Source: Dethiosulfovibrio faecalis
Lineage (GTDB): Bacteria > Synergistota > Synergistia > Synergistales > Dethiosulfovibrionaceae
Assembly (NCBI RefSeq): GCF_021568795.1
Contig: NZ_JAKGUE010000003.1
Coordinates: 212,808-276,807, forward strand
Reading direction: 5' to 3'
DNA length: 64,000 nucleotides
Positions 18,087 to 26,271 of the stretch are shown in pieces (positions within the stretch are counted from its first letter, which is position 1; the number at the start of each line of letters is the position of its first letter). A program made the translations under genes and the position numbers. Under the pieces are notes generated by a model that was given only the letters and a program-made list of their open reading frames with translations, ran no database searches and was not told the origin of the DNA.

Positions 18087-19271
18087 ATGCCCGGTTTCGA
18101 GTTTTTCGATCAGAGAGAGATAGACGCGGTAGCGGACGTCATCGGTAGAAAGATGGTCCATCGCTACTCCTTCAACGACTGCCGCGACGGCATATACAGG
18201 GTTGAGGAGTTCGAGAACGCCGTGGCCGAAATGGTCGGATCCCGCTTCTGCCTCGCGGTCAGCAGCGGAACAGCCGCCCTTTACGTCGGTCTCAAGGCCA
18301 TGGGAATAGAGCCGGGAGACCGGATAATCACCTCTCCCTTCACCTTCATAGCCACGGTGGAGGCCATGGCCGAGTGCGGCGCCGTGCCTGTCTTCGCCGA
18401 CGTGGACGAAAGCCTGAACATGGATCCCCGGTCTGTCGAGTCCCTCATAGACGACAGGACCAAGGCTGTGATGCCGGTCCACATGTTCGGTTCCGCGGCG
18501 GACATGGACCCAATAGCGAAAATATGTTCCGCCCACGGCCTGAAACTCCTGGAGGACTCGTGCCAGGCCATGGGCGCCACCTACAAGGGCAGATACGTCG
18601 GGACCATCGGAGCCTGGGGGTCCTACAGCCTCGATCCCTACAAGCTTCTCACAGTAGGAGAGGGGGGGCTCGTGGTCACGGACGACGAGGAGCTTTACCG
18701 GACAATGGAATACTCCCACGACCACGGCCACGTCCACGACAAATCGATCGACCGCGGCGCCGAGCGCAAGAGCGGTCTGGGCATGAACTTCAGGATGAGC
18801 GAGATCCAGGGCGCAATCGGTCTGGTCCAGGTGGACAAAATGCTCGGTGCCGTAAAGGCCCTCAGGGAGAACAAGGCCAAGGTCCTGAAATCGGTGGGAG
18901 ACGTCCCCGGCCTTGTCCGCCGCTCCTTCGCGGACCAGGACGGCGAGATAGCCACCCAGCTGGTCTACATCCTTCCGGACGGAGAGTCTGCGAAGAGGTT
19001 CCAGGCCGCCTCCGCCGAGGCCGGAGTGGGGTGCGGTATCCTCTCGGGCAACACCTGGCACTACGCCAGGCATTGGGATTCCCTGAGAGACTGGGCCGAA
19101 AGGTCGAGGGCCCGGGGTGTCGATGCTCCCGAGTATCTTCCGGAGGACATGGCGATCACGGAGGGAATCCTCTCCAGGGCGGTGGTCTACGGCATAAGAG
19201 TGACCGCCTCGGACGAATCGCTGGAGACCATGGCGAAAGCCATAAAGGCCGGAGCCGCCGCGGCCCTTTAA
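18087..19271 (+). CDS. kdnA: PLP aminotransferase making 8-amino-Kdo
   Basis: A 394-residue DegT/DnrJ/EryC1 aminotransferase that would transaminate the 8-oxo product of KdnB to 8-amino-3,8-dideoxy-octulosonate. It begins MPGFEFF, as I recall Shewanella KdnA doing, and shares HDHGHVHDKSIDRGAERKSG and GMNFRMSEIQGAIGL with it from memory. The PLP lysine is in SLDPYKLLTVGEGG, and SSGTAALYVGLKAMGIEPGD is the usual substrate/cofactor loop. ATG follows the kdnB stop directly, with SD GAGGAGG inside kdnB. It is the last coding gene of the kdsB-kdnB-kdnA operon. Confidence 0.87.
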   Translation: MPGFEFFDQREIDAVADVIGRKMVHRYSFNDCRDGIYRVEEFENAVAEMVGSRFCLAVSSGTAALYVGLKAMGIEPGDRIITSPFTFIATVEAMAECGAVPVFADVDESLNMDPRSVESLIDDRTKAVMPVHMFGSAADMDPIAKICSAHGLKLLEDSCQAMGATYKGRYVGTIGAWGSYSLDPYKLLTVGEGGLVVTDDEELYRTMEYSHDHGHVHDKSIDRGAERKSGLGMNFRMSEIQGAIGLVQVDKMLGAVKALRENKAKVLKSVGDVPGLVRRSFADQDGEIATQLVYILPDGESAKRFQAASAEAGVGCGILSGNTWHYARHWDSLRDWAERSRARGVDAPEYLPEDMAITEGILSRAVVYGIRVTASDESLETMAKAIKAGAAAAL

Positions 19272-19300
19272 ATCTTTACGAGAGCTTCTGAAACGTAAAG

Positions 19301-19498
19301 CCTCGGTCAGGTTGCCCCGACGGAGCCCGTTCGAGCCCGTATTTTAGACCTGCCGTCGTGTAGGACGGATGGGGCGACAGGACGTCGCCCCAAGCCGAGG
19401 GGGCACAGGACGTGCCCTCGGAGGCGGTCCGTTCGGAACAGGCAGGTCGAAAATACGCTCGGGCGAGACAGGGCTCGGGCGGGGCGACCTGACCGAGG
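19301..19498 (+). repeat. 198-bp structured inverted repeat, RNA or MITE candidate
   Basis: The ends 19301-19319 and 19480-19498 pair over 19 bp with a single G-U. Pairing continues inward through GTATTTT/AAAATAC and GACCTGCC/GGCAGGTC near 19340-19354 and 19441-19456. The interior holds two hairpins, GGGGCGAC/GTCGCCCC (19371-19391) and one with arms near CCGAGGG and CCCTCGG (19395-19421), and both have the loop AGGAC. No open frame fits. It lies between the kdnA stop and a strong terminator, so it is transcribed as part of the kdn message. It could be a cis-acting RNA, a small RNA or a MITE; I do not recognise the family. Confidence 0.6.
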
Positions 19499-19507
19499 CG
19501 ATTCGGT

Positions 19508-19551
19508 AGTCCGGTAAAGAACCGTGTAGGTTCTCTGCCGGACTTTTTTTA
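19508..19551 (+). terminator. intrinsic terminator of kdn operon
   Basis: Outer arms AGTCCGG and CCGGACT with an inner AGAACC/GGTTCT stem are followed by seven T residues. It comes 9 bp after the structured inverted repeat. Confidence 0.88.
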
Positions 19552-19572
19552 CCCTGTCGAAACATTGGTCGC

Positions 19573-19601
19573 TTGACTAAAATAGGTCGACCGTATAAAA
19601 T
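19573..19601 (+). promoter_or_regulatory. sigma70-type promoter of tetR-MFP-RND operon
   Basis: TTGACT at 19573-19578 and TAAAAT at 19596-19601 are 17 bp apart. Between them lies GGTCGACC (19586-19593), a perfect palindrome that could be part of the TetR operator. The start codon of the TetR gene is 33 bp downstream of the -10 box. Confidence 0.6.
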
Positions 19602-19633
19602 TCTTCTCCGTAAAGATCCATGGAGGTGACGGC

Positions 19634-20320
19634 ATGGCAGGATATTCCAGCGGAGACAGGACCAGGGAAAACCTCGTGAACGCCGCGGGAGAGCTCGCGG
19701 CGGAACTGGGTTTCTCCAGGGTGACCACCAGGGAGGTGGCCAAAAGGGCCGGAGAGAACGTCGGCAGCATCCACTATCACTTCGGCAGCAAGGAAAAGCT
19801 CTTCGAGGCGGTGGTCTACAAGGCTATAGATCCTCAGCTGAAAAACCCCCTTTCCGATGTTCTCGCTCCCTATATGGATCGCCTGGACGATCGAACGGTG
19901 CAGGCCGAGGCTGTGGTGTCGGCGATCCATTGGTTTATGGGAAAGCTTTTCGACGAAGACCGACCGCGCTGGTGCTGTCGTGTCGTATATCAGTTGCTTC
20001 AGAGCCCCGGGCATCTCAGGGATCTCGTCTTTTCTGTTGCCATGATGCCCGGCGTCGAGGTTTTCAGAGGATTGCTTCGTCGCATAGACGGAACGATGAG
20101 CCTGGAGGACTCGGCCTGCGAGATGTTGATAATATGCGCGCCCATATTCTTCCACGCCGACTACAGGGACATAATCACCTGCGAGCTCGGTATGGATCGA
20201 TATAACCCCGAGTATCTGGAAGGGCTCGAAAGACGGATCGTAAGCAGGGCGCTTTTCGGGCTGGGACTTCACGATTTGGAAGAAGAGTATTCGATATGCA
20301 GGAAAAGAGGAGGAGAGTAG
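19634..20320 (+). CDS. TetR-family repressor of the RND pump
   Basis: A 228-residue regulator. The helix-turn-helix is in residues 8-60 (RENLVNAAGELAAELGFSRV, then TTREVAKRAGENVGSIHYHF, then GSKEKLFEAVV). The C-terminal ligand domain runs from about 75 to 220 and includes IHWFMGKLFDEDRPRWCCRV, as in the CecR/YbiH-like branch. ATG 19634 follows GGAGGTGACGGC. It is the first gene of a three-gene operon with a membrane fusion protein and an RND pump, so it most likely represses its own operon and responds to a pump substrate. Confidence 0.9.
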   Translation: MAGYSSGDRTRENLVNAAGELAAELGFSRVTTREVAKRAGENVGSIHYHFGSKEKLFEAVVYKAIDPQLKNPLSDVLAPYMDRLDDRTVQAEAVVSAIHWFMGKLFDEDRPRWCCRVVYQLLQSPGHLRDLVFSVAMMPGVEVFRGLLRRIDGTMSLEDSACEMLIICAPIFFHADYRDIITCELGMDRYNPEYLEGLERRIVSRALFGLGLHDLEEEYSICRKRGGE

Positions 20321-20322
20321 AG

Positions 20323-21453
20323 TTGAACAAGAAAATCCTATGGGTTTGTGCCGTCCTGTTCCTGGCACTGGGATCCTGGTTTCTGTGGAGCCACGTCGTT
20401 ATGGCCTCGGAAAAAAGTTCGGATAAGGCGTTAGCTAAGGCCTCCGGCCCAAGGCCGGTGGCTCTTGAAACCGTTGGAGTCGGTGCTATCCGATCGAATC
20501 GTCGCTACCCCGGCGTGGTGGAGGCCGATCAGGAGGCCTTTCTTGCCTTCCGGGTAGCCGGTCCCCTGACCAAGGTGGACGTTCAGCTGGGAGACCTGGT
20601 GAAGAAGGGGCAGAGGCTCGCCCAGGTAGACTCCAGGGATTTCAGGGACGAGATAGAGGTGCTGAAGGCCCAGCTCGAGGGAGCCAGGGCGACCCTCGAA
20701 AACGCCCAGACCGATTACGACAGGTCCAAGTCGCTTCTTAAGGAAAAGGTCATAGCCCAGGCCGAATACGACGGGGCCAAGAAGGCCGTCACGACGGCCA
20801 GATCGTCGGTCAGGAACATCTCGGCCCAGCTGGACATAGCCGGACACAGGCTTCAGGACACGGAGCTGAAGGCCCCCTTCGACGGAATAGTGTCGGAGAG
20901 AAAGGTGGAAAACCACGAGATGGTCTCGGCGGGACAGGTGGTCATGGGGCTTCTGGACATATCTACCCTCAAGGTTACAGCCAACGTCCCCGAGGGGGCC
21001 CTGGTCCGAGGTTCCCTGTCGGAGGGGACTAAGGCGGAGCTGTCCTTCCCGTCCATACCGGATCTCAAGCTGATCGGGACCCTCGAGGAATGGAGCTCCT
21101 CTCCCGATCCGGCCACCAGGACCTACTCGGTGTCCTTTGTCTTTCCGGCGCCGGAGGGGGTCAGGGTGCTCCCGGGAATGACCGCCGAGGTCCTCTGGAA
21201 CGGCGAGGAGGGCTCCTCCGAGGTCGTAACGGTGCCTCTGGGGGCGGTTGTATCCCGAGGAGACGGCGGATCGTCCGTCTGGGTCTACGATCCTGACGAA
21301 AAGGTGGTGCGATCCAGGTCGGTATCGCTAGGCAAGGTCGGAGGAGACGACAGGCTGCCGGTGATCGACGGTCTCAGACCCGGCGAGAGTATAGTGGTCG
21401 CCGGAGTGGATTTTATTACCGAGGGCATGTCCGTCAGCCCTCTTGAACGATGA
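20323..21453 (+). CDS. RND periplasmic adaptor (membrane fusion protein)
   Basis: A 376-residue adaptor joining the RND pump to an outer-membrane channel. TTG 20323 is preferred because AGGAGGAG stands just before it; the in-frame ATG 20296 lies within tetR. The N-terminal anchor is ILWVCAVLFLALGSWFLW. Half motifs FRVAGPLTKVDVQLGDLVKK and TELKAPFDGIVSERKVENHE flank a coiled coil (about 95-170). The beta-barrel part includes RVLPGMTAEVLW. The stop overlaps the RND gene by 4 bp. No TolC gene accompanies it, so it must borrow a channel. Confidence 0.9.
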   Translation: MNKKILWVCAVLFLALGSWFLWSHVVMASEKSSDKALAKASGPRPVALETVGVGAIRSNRRYPGVVEADQEAFLAFRVAGPLTKVDVQLGDLVKKGQRLAQVDSRDFRDEIEVLKAQLEGARATLENAQTDYDRSKSLLKEKVIAQAEYDGAKKAVTTARSSVRNISAQLDIAGHRLQDTELKAPFDGIVSERKVENHEMVSAGQVVMGLLDISTLKVTANVPEGALVRGSLSEGTKAELSFPSIPDLKLIGTLEEWSSSPDPATRTYSVSFVFPAPEGVRVLPGMTAEVLWNGEEGSSEVVTVPLGAVVSRGDGGSSVWVYDPDEKVVRSRSVSLGKVGGDDRLPVIDGLRPGESIVVAGVDFITEGMSVSPLER

Positions 21454-24400
21454 GCAATCCCGCTTCCTTCGCCTTAAGAAAGAGGACCTTCATGGCGGTT
21501 ATAACCGTCATGATAGTGGCCGCCGGTATAATCGCCTACGGAAAGCTGGGTAGGCTGGAGGATCCCACCTTCACCATAAAGACCGCCCTGGTGGTGACCC
21601 CCTATCCAGGAGCCTCCCCCTCGGAGGTCGAGGAGGAGGTCACGGACGTGGTGGAGGAGGCCGTCCAGTCCATGGGACAGGTCAAAGAGGTCCGATCCAC
21701 CTCTCAGGAAGGACTGTCCCTGGTCTACGTGGATATGCAGGACGACTACCGCTCTCACGAGCTGCCCCAGATATGGGACGAGCTCAGAAAAAAGGTGTCC
21801 GACGTTCGAGGACAGCTGCCCCCCGGGGCCGGTCCCTCCATAGTCAACGACGACTTCGGCGACGTCTACGGAGTCTTCTTCGCCCTGACCGGAAAGGGCT
21901 ACACCATGAAGCAGCTGGAGGACTACGCAAAGGACCTCAAGAAGGAACTGCTTCTGTGCGACGACGTGGCAAAGGTGTCCATATGGGGAACCAGGGAGGA
22001 GCGGATATACGTCGAGTTCAAACGGTCCCGACTGACCGAACTTGGCATACCTCCGGCAAGCATATACGCCACCCTCTCGGGGCAGAATCTGGTGGAGACG
22101 GCGGGAAAGGTCGACATAGACGGAGAGTACGTCCGTATCTCTCCCACCGGCGCCTTTCCTGACGAGTCGGCCATAGGCGATCTGCTCATAGGCGGAATGA
22201 AAGGGCTGGTTCGGCTGGGCGACGTCGCCACGGTCACCAGGGGCTATCAGGACCCGCCGGATAAGACTATGGAGTTCGACGGAAAACCCGCCGTAGGAAT
22301 AGGGATCTCCACCGTTACCGGCGGCAACGTCATAACCATGGGAAACTCCATAAGGGAGACCCTGGCCGAAATAGAGTCGAACAGACCTCTGGGGATGGAG
22401 CTTTCGCCGGTCTACTATCAGAGCGACATAGTGACAGAGTCTGTGTCGGTATTCATAACCAACCTCGCCGAGGCGGTGGGAATAGTCATAGCGGTGCTTA
22501 TGGTCTTCATGGGATGGCAGAGCGGTCTTCTTATCGGCTTTATACTGCTTCTCACCATACTCGCCACCTTCTTGGGGATGTTGCTGCTCGACATCGACCT
22601 TCAGAAGGTCTCTCTAGGGGCCCTCATTCTGGCCCTGGGAATGCTGGTGGACAACGCCATAGTCGTGGCCGACGGCATACTGGTCAAGGTGGAGAAAGGC
22701 GAGACCAGAGAGCAGGCGGCGGTGGACATAGTGAGAGACACCCAGTGGCCCCTTCTGGGAGCCACGTTGGTGGCCATATTGGCCTTCACCGCCATAGGGT
22801 TCGCCCCGGGAAACATAGGCGAGTTCTGCCGAAGCCTCTTCGAGGTGATGGCCCTGTCTCTGTCCATAAGCTGGATACTGGCGGTCACCGTGACGCCCCT
22901 TCTGTGCGTGTGGTTTCTGAAGATACCCAAGGAGAGTACCGACCCCTACGACAGGCCTCTCTACCGGTTCTACCGAAGGGCGCTTCGATCCTGTCTGGCC
23001 CATCGGTGGATCACGATCGGGGCGGTCCTGGCGATGCTGATCGTCGCCCTGATAGGCTTCGGGGCCGTGCCTCAGACCTTCTTCCCCGACTCGACGCAGA
23101 AACGGTTCTACGTCAACTACTGGAAACCTCAGGGATCCCACATAGACGAAACCCGTTCGGACATGTCATCCATAGGCGAGTTCGTATCGGAACTGGAGGG
23201 GGTGGAGTCGGTGGCGTCCTTCGTGGGAGAGGGAACCCTGCGCTTCGTGCTTTCCTACAACTACGAGTCTCCCAACGGCAGCTACGGTCAGCTTCTGGTC
23301 CAGGTGGACGACGTCTCCAGGATCGACGGACTGATAGACCGAATAGAGGAGCATATATACGAAAACTATCCCGACTCGGAGTCCCACTGCACCAAGCTGC
23401 CCAACGGTCCGGGGCTGGAGTACAAGGTGGGGGTCCGTTTCAGAGGCCCCGACGTCGAGGTGTTGAAGGACCTGGCGGATCGGGCCTTGAAGGTAATGAG
23501 GGATACCCCCAACGTGGCCGACCTGCGCACCGACTGGAGGCAGCCTGTACACGTCTTGAGGCCGATTTTCTCCGAGAGCAAGGCCAGACAGGCCGGAGTC
23601 AGCAGAAACAACCTCCATCAGGCCCTTCAGTGGACCTACGGCGGAAGCAGGGTGGGAATCTACCGTGAGGGAGACGATCTTATACCGATAGTCTCCCGTC
23701 CTCCCGAGGACGAGAGGACCTCTGTAGGTTCCCTGGGAGACGTGCAGGTATGGAGCGACGGGGCTATGGCCTTCGTCCCCCTGTCCAAGGTGACCGACGG
23801 AGAGGAACTGATCTGGGAGGACCCTCTGATAAAGAGGCACGACCGTCAGAGGGCCATCTCGGTGGAGTGCAACCCCGTCACCGGCCTGGCCGAGCCCCTG
23901 AGGCGACAGCTTCTTCCGGGGATGGACGGGATAGATCTCCCTCCAGGCTACTCTATGGACTGGATAGGCGAGTACGAGGATTCCCTGGAGGCCCAGGAAC
24001 CCCTCCAGAAGACGTTCCCGATCTGTCTTGTGGCGATGTTCGTAACTGTTGTGTGGCTGTTCAACTCCCTGAGAAGACCGGTGGTCATCTTCCTCACCGT
24101 ACCTCTTTCCATAATAGGGGTGGTGGGAGGAATGCTGCTTTTCGGAATACCCTTCGGGTTCATGTCCATACTGGGCTTCCTGGGGCTTTCGGGAATGCTC
24201 ATAAAGAACGCCATAGTCCTGATAGACGAACTGGACCTACAGCTCAAGGAGGGCAAGGAACCCTATCACGCCGTGGTGGACTCTGCGGTTAGCCGACTCC
24301 GTCCCGTCGCGATGGCGGCGGCGACCACCATATTGGGAATGGCCCCTCTCCTCTTCGACCCGATGTACTCGGGGATGTCGATAACCATAATGGGAGGTCT

Positions 24401-24476
24401 CTTCGTCGGCACCTTCCTGACCCTCATAGTCGTGCCGGTGCTATACTCGGTCTTTCACGGGGTCACTGAGGCATAA
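21450..24476 (+). CDS. RND-family multidrug efflux pump
   Basis: A 1008-residue HAE1/AcrB-type proton-driven transporter of usual length. Residues 13-33 form TM1. The two periplasmic loops each follow a membrane segment (VVTPYPGASPSEVEEEVTDV in the first, the long region 555-850 in the second). The TM4 proton-relay region is LGALILALGMLVDNAIVVAD, and the pseudo-repeat in the C-terminal half is FLGLSGMLIKNAIVLIDELD. The sequence resembles divergent RND pumps paired with TetR/MFP genes more than AcrB itself. ATG overlaps the stop of the adaptor gene. The substrate is unknown. Confidence 0.92.
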   Translation: MSNPASFALRKRTFMAVITVMIVAAGIIAYGKLGRLEDPTFTIKTALVVTPYPGASPSEVEEEVTDVVEEAVQSMGQVKEVRSTSQEGLSLVYVDMQDDYRSHELPQIWDELRKKVSDVRGQLPPGAGPSIVNDDFGDVYGVFFALTGKGYTMKQLEDYAKDLKKELLLCDDVAKVSIWGTREERIYVEFKRSRLTELGIPPASIYATLSGQNLVETAGKVDIDGEYVRISPTGAFPDESAIGDLLIGGMKGLVRLGDVATVTRGYQDPPDKTMEFDGKPAVGIGISTVTGGNVITMGNSIRETLAEIESNRPLGMELSPVYYQSDIVTESVSVFITNLAEAVGIVIAVLMVFMGWQSGLLIGFILLLTILATFLGMLLLDIDLQKVSLGALILALGMLVDNAIVVADGILVKVEKGETREQAAVDIVRDTQWPLLGATLVAILAFTAIGFAPGNIGEFCRSLFEVMALSLSISWILAVTVTPLLCVWFLKIPKESTDPYDRPLYRFYRRALRSCLAHRWITIGAVLAMLIVALIGFGAVPQTFFPDSTQKRFYVNYWKPQGSHIDETRSDMSSIGEFVSELEGVESVASFVGEGTLRFVLSYNYESPNGSYGQLLVQVDDVSRIDGLIDRIEEHIYENYPDSESHCTKLPNGPGLEYKVGVRFRGPDVEVLKDLADRALKVMRDTPNVADLRTDWRQPVHVLRPIFSESKARQAGVSRNNLHQALQWTYGGSRVGIYREGDDLIPIVSRPPEDERTSVGSLGDVQVWSDGAMAFVPLSKVTDGEELIWEDPLIKRHDRQRAISVECNPVTGLAEPLRRQLLPGMDGIDLPPGYSMDWIGEYEDSLEAQEPLQKTFPICLVAMFVTVVWLFNSLRRPVVIFLTVPLSIIGVVGGMLLFGIPFGFMSILGFLGLSGMLIKNAIVLIDELDLQLKEGKEPYHAVVDSAVSRLRPVAMAAATTILGMAPLLFDPMYSGMSITIMGGLFVGTFLTLIVVPVLYSVFHGVTEA

Positions 24477-24500
24477 TCGACGAACGAGGAGGCGAGGTCT

Positions 24501-25958
24501 TTGATATTAAAGGTCTTTGCGGCTTTTCTGAGGGCCGGTTTTCTGGGATTCGGAGGAGGGGCCGCCATAGCCCCGGCGATACATAAAGAGGCTGTCGATA
24601 GATATGGCTGGGTGGACGACGGAACCTTCAACGACGTGCTGGCGCTGTCGAACACCCTGCCGGGGCCGGCGGCCCCTCAGATGGCGGCGGTCATAGGCTA
24701 CAGGGCGGCGGGAATCGGCGGAATGCTGGCGGCCGTCTCCGCTCTAGTGGTGCCCATGGCGGTGTTGGTGGTGGTCCTAATATCCTGGATCTTCTCCGCC
24801 GTGGGGGAGAGCGCCGACAAGATGCTGATCCTGAAGAGGAGCACCGTGGCAGTGTTCCCCCTGGTGTCGGCCATGCTCTGTCGACTGATGCTCAAGTTCT
24901 ACCGTCAGGGATCGGAGGCCATAGGGCCGGTCAGGACGGTGCTGTTCTCTCTGGTGTGTCTGGCTCTGCTCTACCTGGGGGTGGACAACGGCTTCGTCAT
25001 ATTGGCCATGATCTCCCTGGCGATCACCTCTGCCGCTCCCTGGCCCAGGTGGCTCTGCTACGGCATGGTGGTGCCGGTGGCTGCTCTGCTGTTCGTCCAC
25101 AGCGACCTCGTTTCGACTCTGAGCATGGCCGTTCCGGATTACCTGGAATGGTCGGTGGTGCTGTGGCTTCTGGTAGCGGGGGGCGTCGGGCTTTGGACCA
25201 CCCCTGCGGAAGGTGATCTGCCGAACTCGACCGGCGAGGCAGGGCTGCGTCCGGTTCTAGGAGACCTCGGGCGGATCTGGGCGGCGGTGCTGGCTGTCTG
25301 CGTGCCGTTGGTGATGCTCTGTCCTCTTCTTCGATCCTCGGCCTACCTGGCGCTTCTGGCCGGGATGACCTTTACCGGACTCATGACCTTCGGAGGCGGA
25401 CCGGTGTTCATCCCGCTTGCCATAGGGCTTCTGGCCGGGCCGTCGTCCCAGATATTCCTCTACACCAGGGAAAGGCTCATGCAGTACATAGCCATAGTGA
25501 ACGCCTTGCCGTCCCCCATAATATCCAAGCTCTCCGCCGTCTCCGGCTGGGACATGGTGCAGAGGGTGGCCGATTCGGGAACGGCCTACTCCGGCCCTCT
25601 TTGGCTTTGGGCGTCGGCGGGGGGAGCCATCCTGGTGGTCGCCATGGTGCTCCCGGCGGTCACGAACTCGTTGGTCGCCTTCTCCTGTCTCGACAGAATA
25701 AAGAGATCTCCGGGTATGAAGGCCATGACCAAATTTATCCTTCCCGTTCTCATGGCCATATTCCTGTCGGTCTTCATCTCCTTCATGGAGACCACCTTTC
25801 ACACCGTAGCCTCCTTCCCGGGGCAGTCGGCTATATCGTCGGGGTTACAGTGCGTCTGGCTCTTCTGCCTCTTCCTCTGGCTACAGACCCGCCTGCGCAG
25901 GATACCCGACCCCCTTTTGATATTGGCCGCCGTGGCCTACGGAATTCTGATCCTCTGA
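24501..25958 (+). CDS. chrA: ChrA-family chromate transporter, two-domain form
   Basis: A 485-residue membrane protein built from two CHR repeats. The first opens with LRAGFLGFGGGAAIAPAIHK and contains NTLPGPAAPQMAAVIGYRAAG cut at its centre; the second has TFTGLMTFGGGPVFIPLAIG and NALPSPIISKLSAVSGWD. Both carry the FGGG and PxP signatures of the family, so this is the long-chain form. TTG 24501 follows GAGGAGGCGAGG. It starts 24 bp after the RND gene and could share its transcript. ChrA proteins export chromate; in an anaerobe the physiological anion is uncertain. Confidence 0.85.
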   Translation: MILKVFAAFLRAGFLGFGGGAAIAPAIHKEAVDRYGWVDDGTFNDVLALSNTLPGPAAPQMAAVIGYRAAGIGGMLAAVSALVVPMAVLVVVLISWIFSAVGESADKMLILKRSTVAVFPLVSAMLCRLMLKFYRQGSEAIGPVRTVLFSLVCLALLYLGVDNGFVILAMISLAITSAAPWPRWLCYGMVVPVAALLFVHSDLVSTLSMAVPDYLEWSVVLWLLVAGGVGLWTTPAEGDLPNSTGEAGLRPVLGDLGRIWAAVLAVCVPLVMLCPLLRSSAYLALLAGMTFTGLMTFGGGPVFIPLAIGLLAGPSSQIFLYTRERLMQYIAIVNALPSPIISKLSAVSGWDMVQRVADSGTAYSGPLWLWASAGGAILVVAMVLPAVTNSLVAFSCLDRIKRSPGMKAMTKFILPVLMAIFLSVFISFMETTFHTVASFPGQSAISSGLQCVWLFCLFLWLQTRLRRIPDPLLILAAVAYGILIL

Positions 25959-25993
25959 ACCCATCCTCTTTCATTATGAAAGAGGATGGGTTC
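25957..25993. terminator. 17-bp perfect hairpin at chrA stop
   Basis: Arms of 17 bases (25957-25973 and 25977-25993) pair perfectly around a 3-base loop and include the chrA stop codon. No T run follows directly, so it may protect the message end or act together with the next hairpin. Confidence 0.6.
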
Positions 25994-26002
25994 AAAGGAA
26001 AT

Positions 26003-26037
26003 CCCTAAAGGTCCTTTTCGACCTCTAGGGGTTTTTT
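26003..26037 (+). terminator. intrinsic terminator after chrA
   Basis: Arms CCCTAAAGGTC and GACCTCTAGGG, with one mismatch, are followed by GTTTTTT. This is the T-tailed terminator for the preceding operon. Between it and the chemoreceptor promoter at 26158 I see no gene. Confidence 0.82.
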
Positions 26038-26157
26038 ATATTTCGCTTCGGCCTCCTCTGTCGCCGTTGAATCCTGGGTCCTTTTTCTCCGTGGGCATTA
26101 GGTCTCGATCTCTAGGGTATTTGGGATCGACTTCCCCATGTGGTATGGATACCTACA

Positions 26158-26185
26158 TTGACGGTCTTTTCGGTTCGGGGATAAT
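26158..26185 (+). promoter_or_regulatory. promoter of chemoreceptor gene
   Basis: TTGACG at 26158-26163 and GATAAT at 26180-26185 are 16 bp apart, 87 bp before the chemoreceptor start. Confidence 0.55.
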
Positions 26186-26271
26186 GGTTTTCATCGACCG
26201 ATGTTGAACGCTGTAGACAGAAAATACAGTTTTTCGTGGCGGTGGCAGGGATTAGAGGAGGATGTTCGTTC

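Noticed and set aside
17466..19073. 535-codon minus-strand open frame across kdnB and kdnA
   Set aside because: It spans two clear plus-strand enzymes and shows no family signature; an antisense shadow.
25957..25993. Possible recombination or attachment site
   Set aside because: A perfect 17-bp hairpin directly at a gene end, followed by a T-tailed hairpin, is more simply explained as part of transcription termination.
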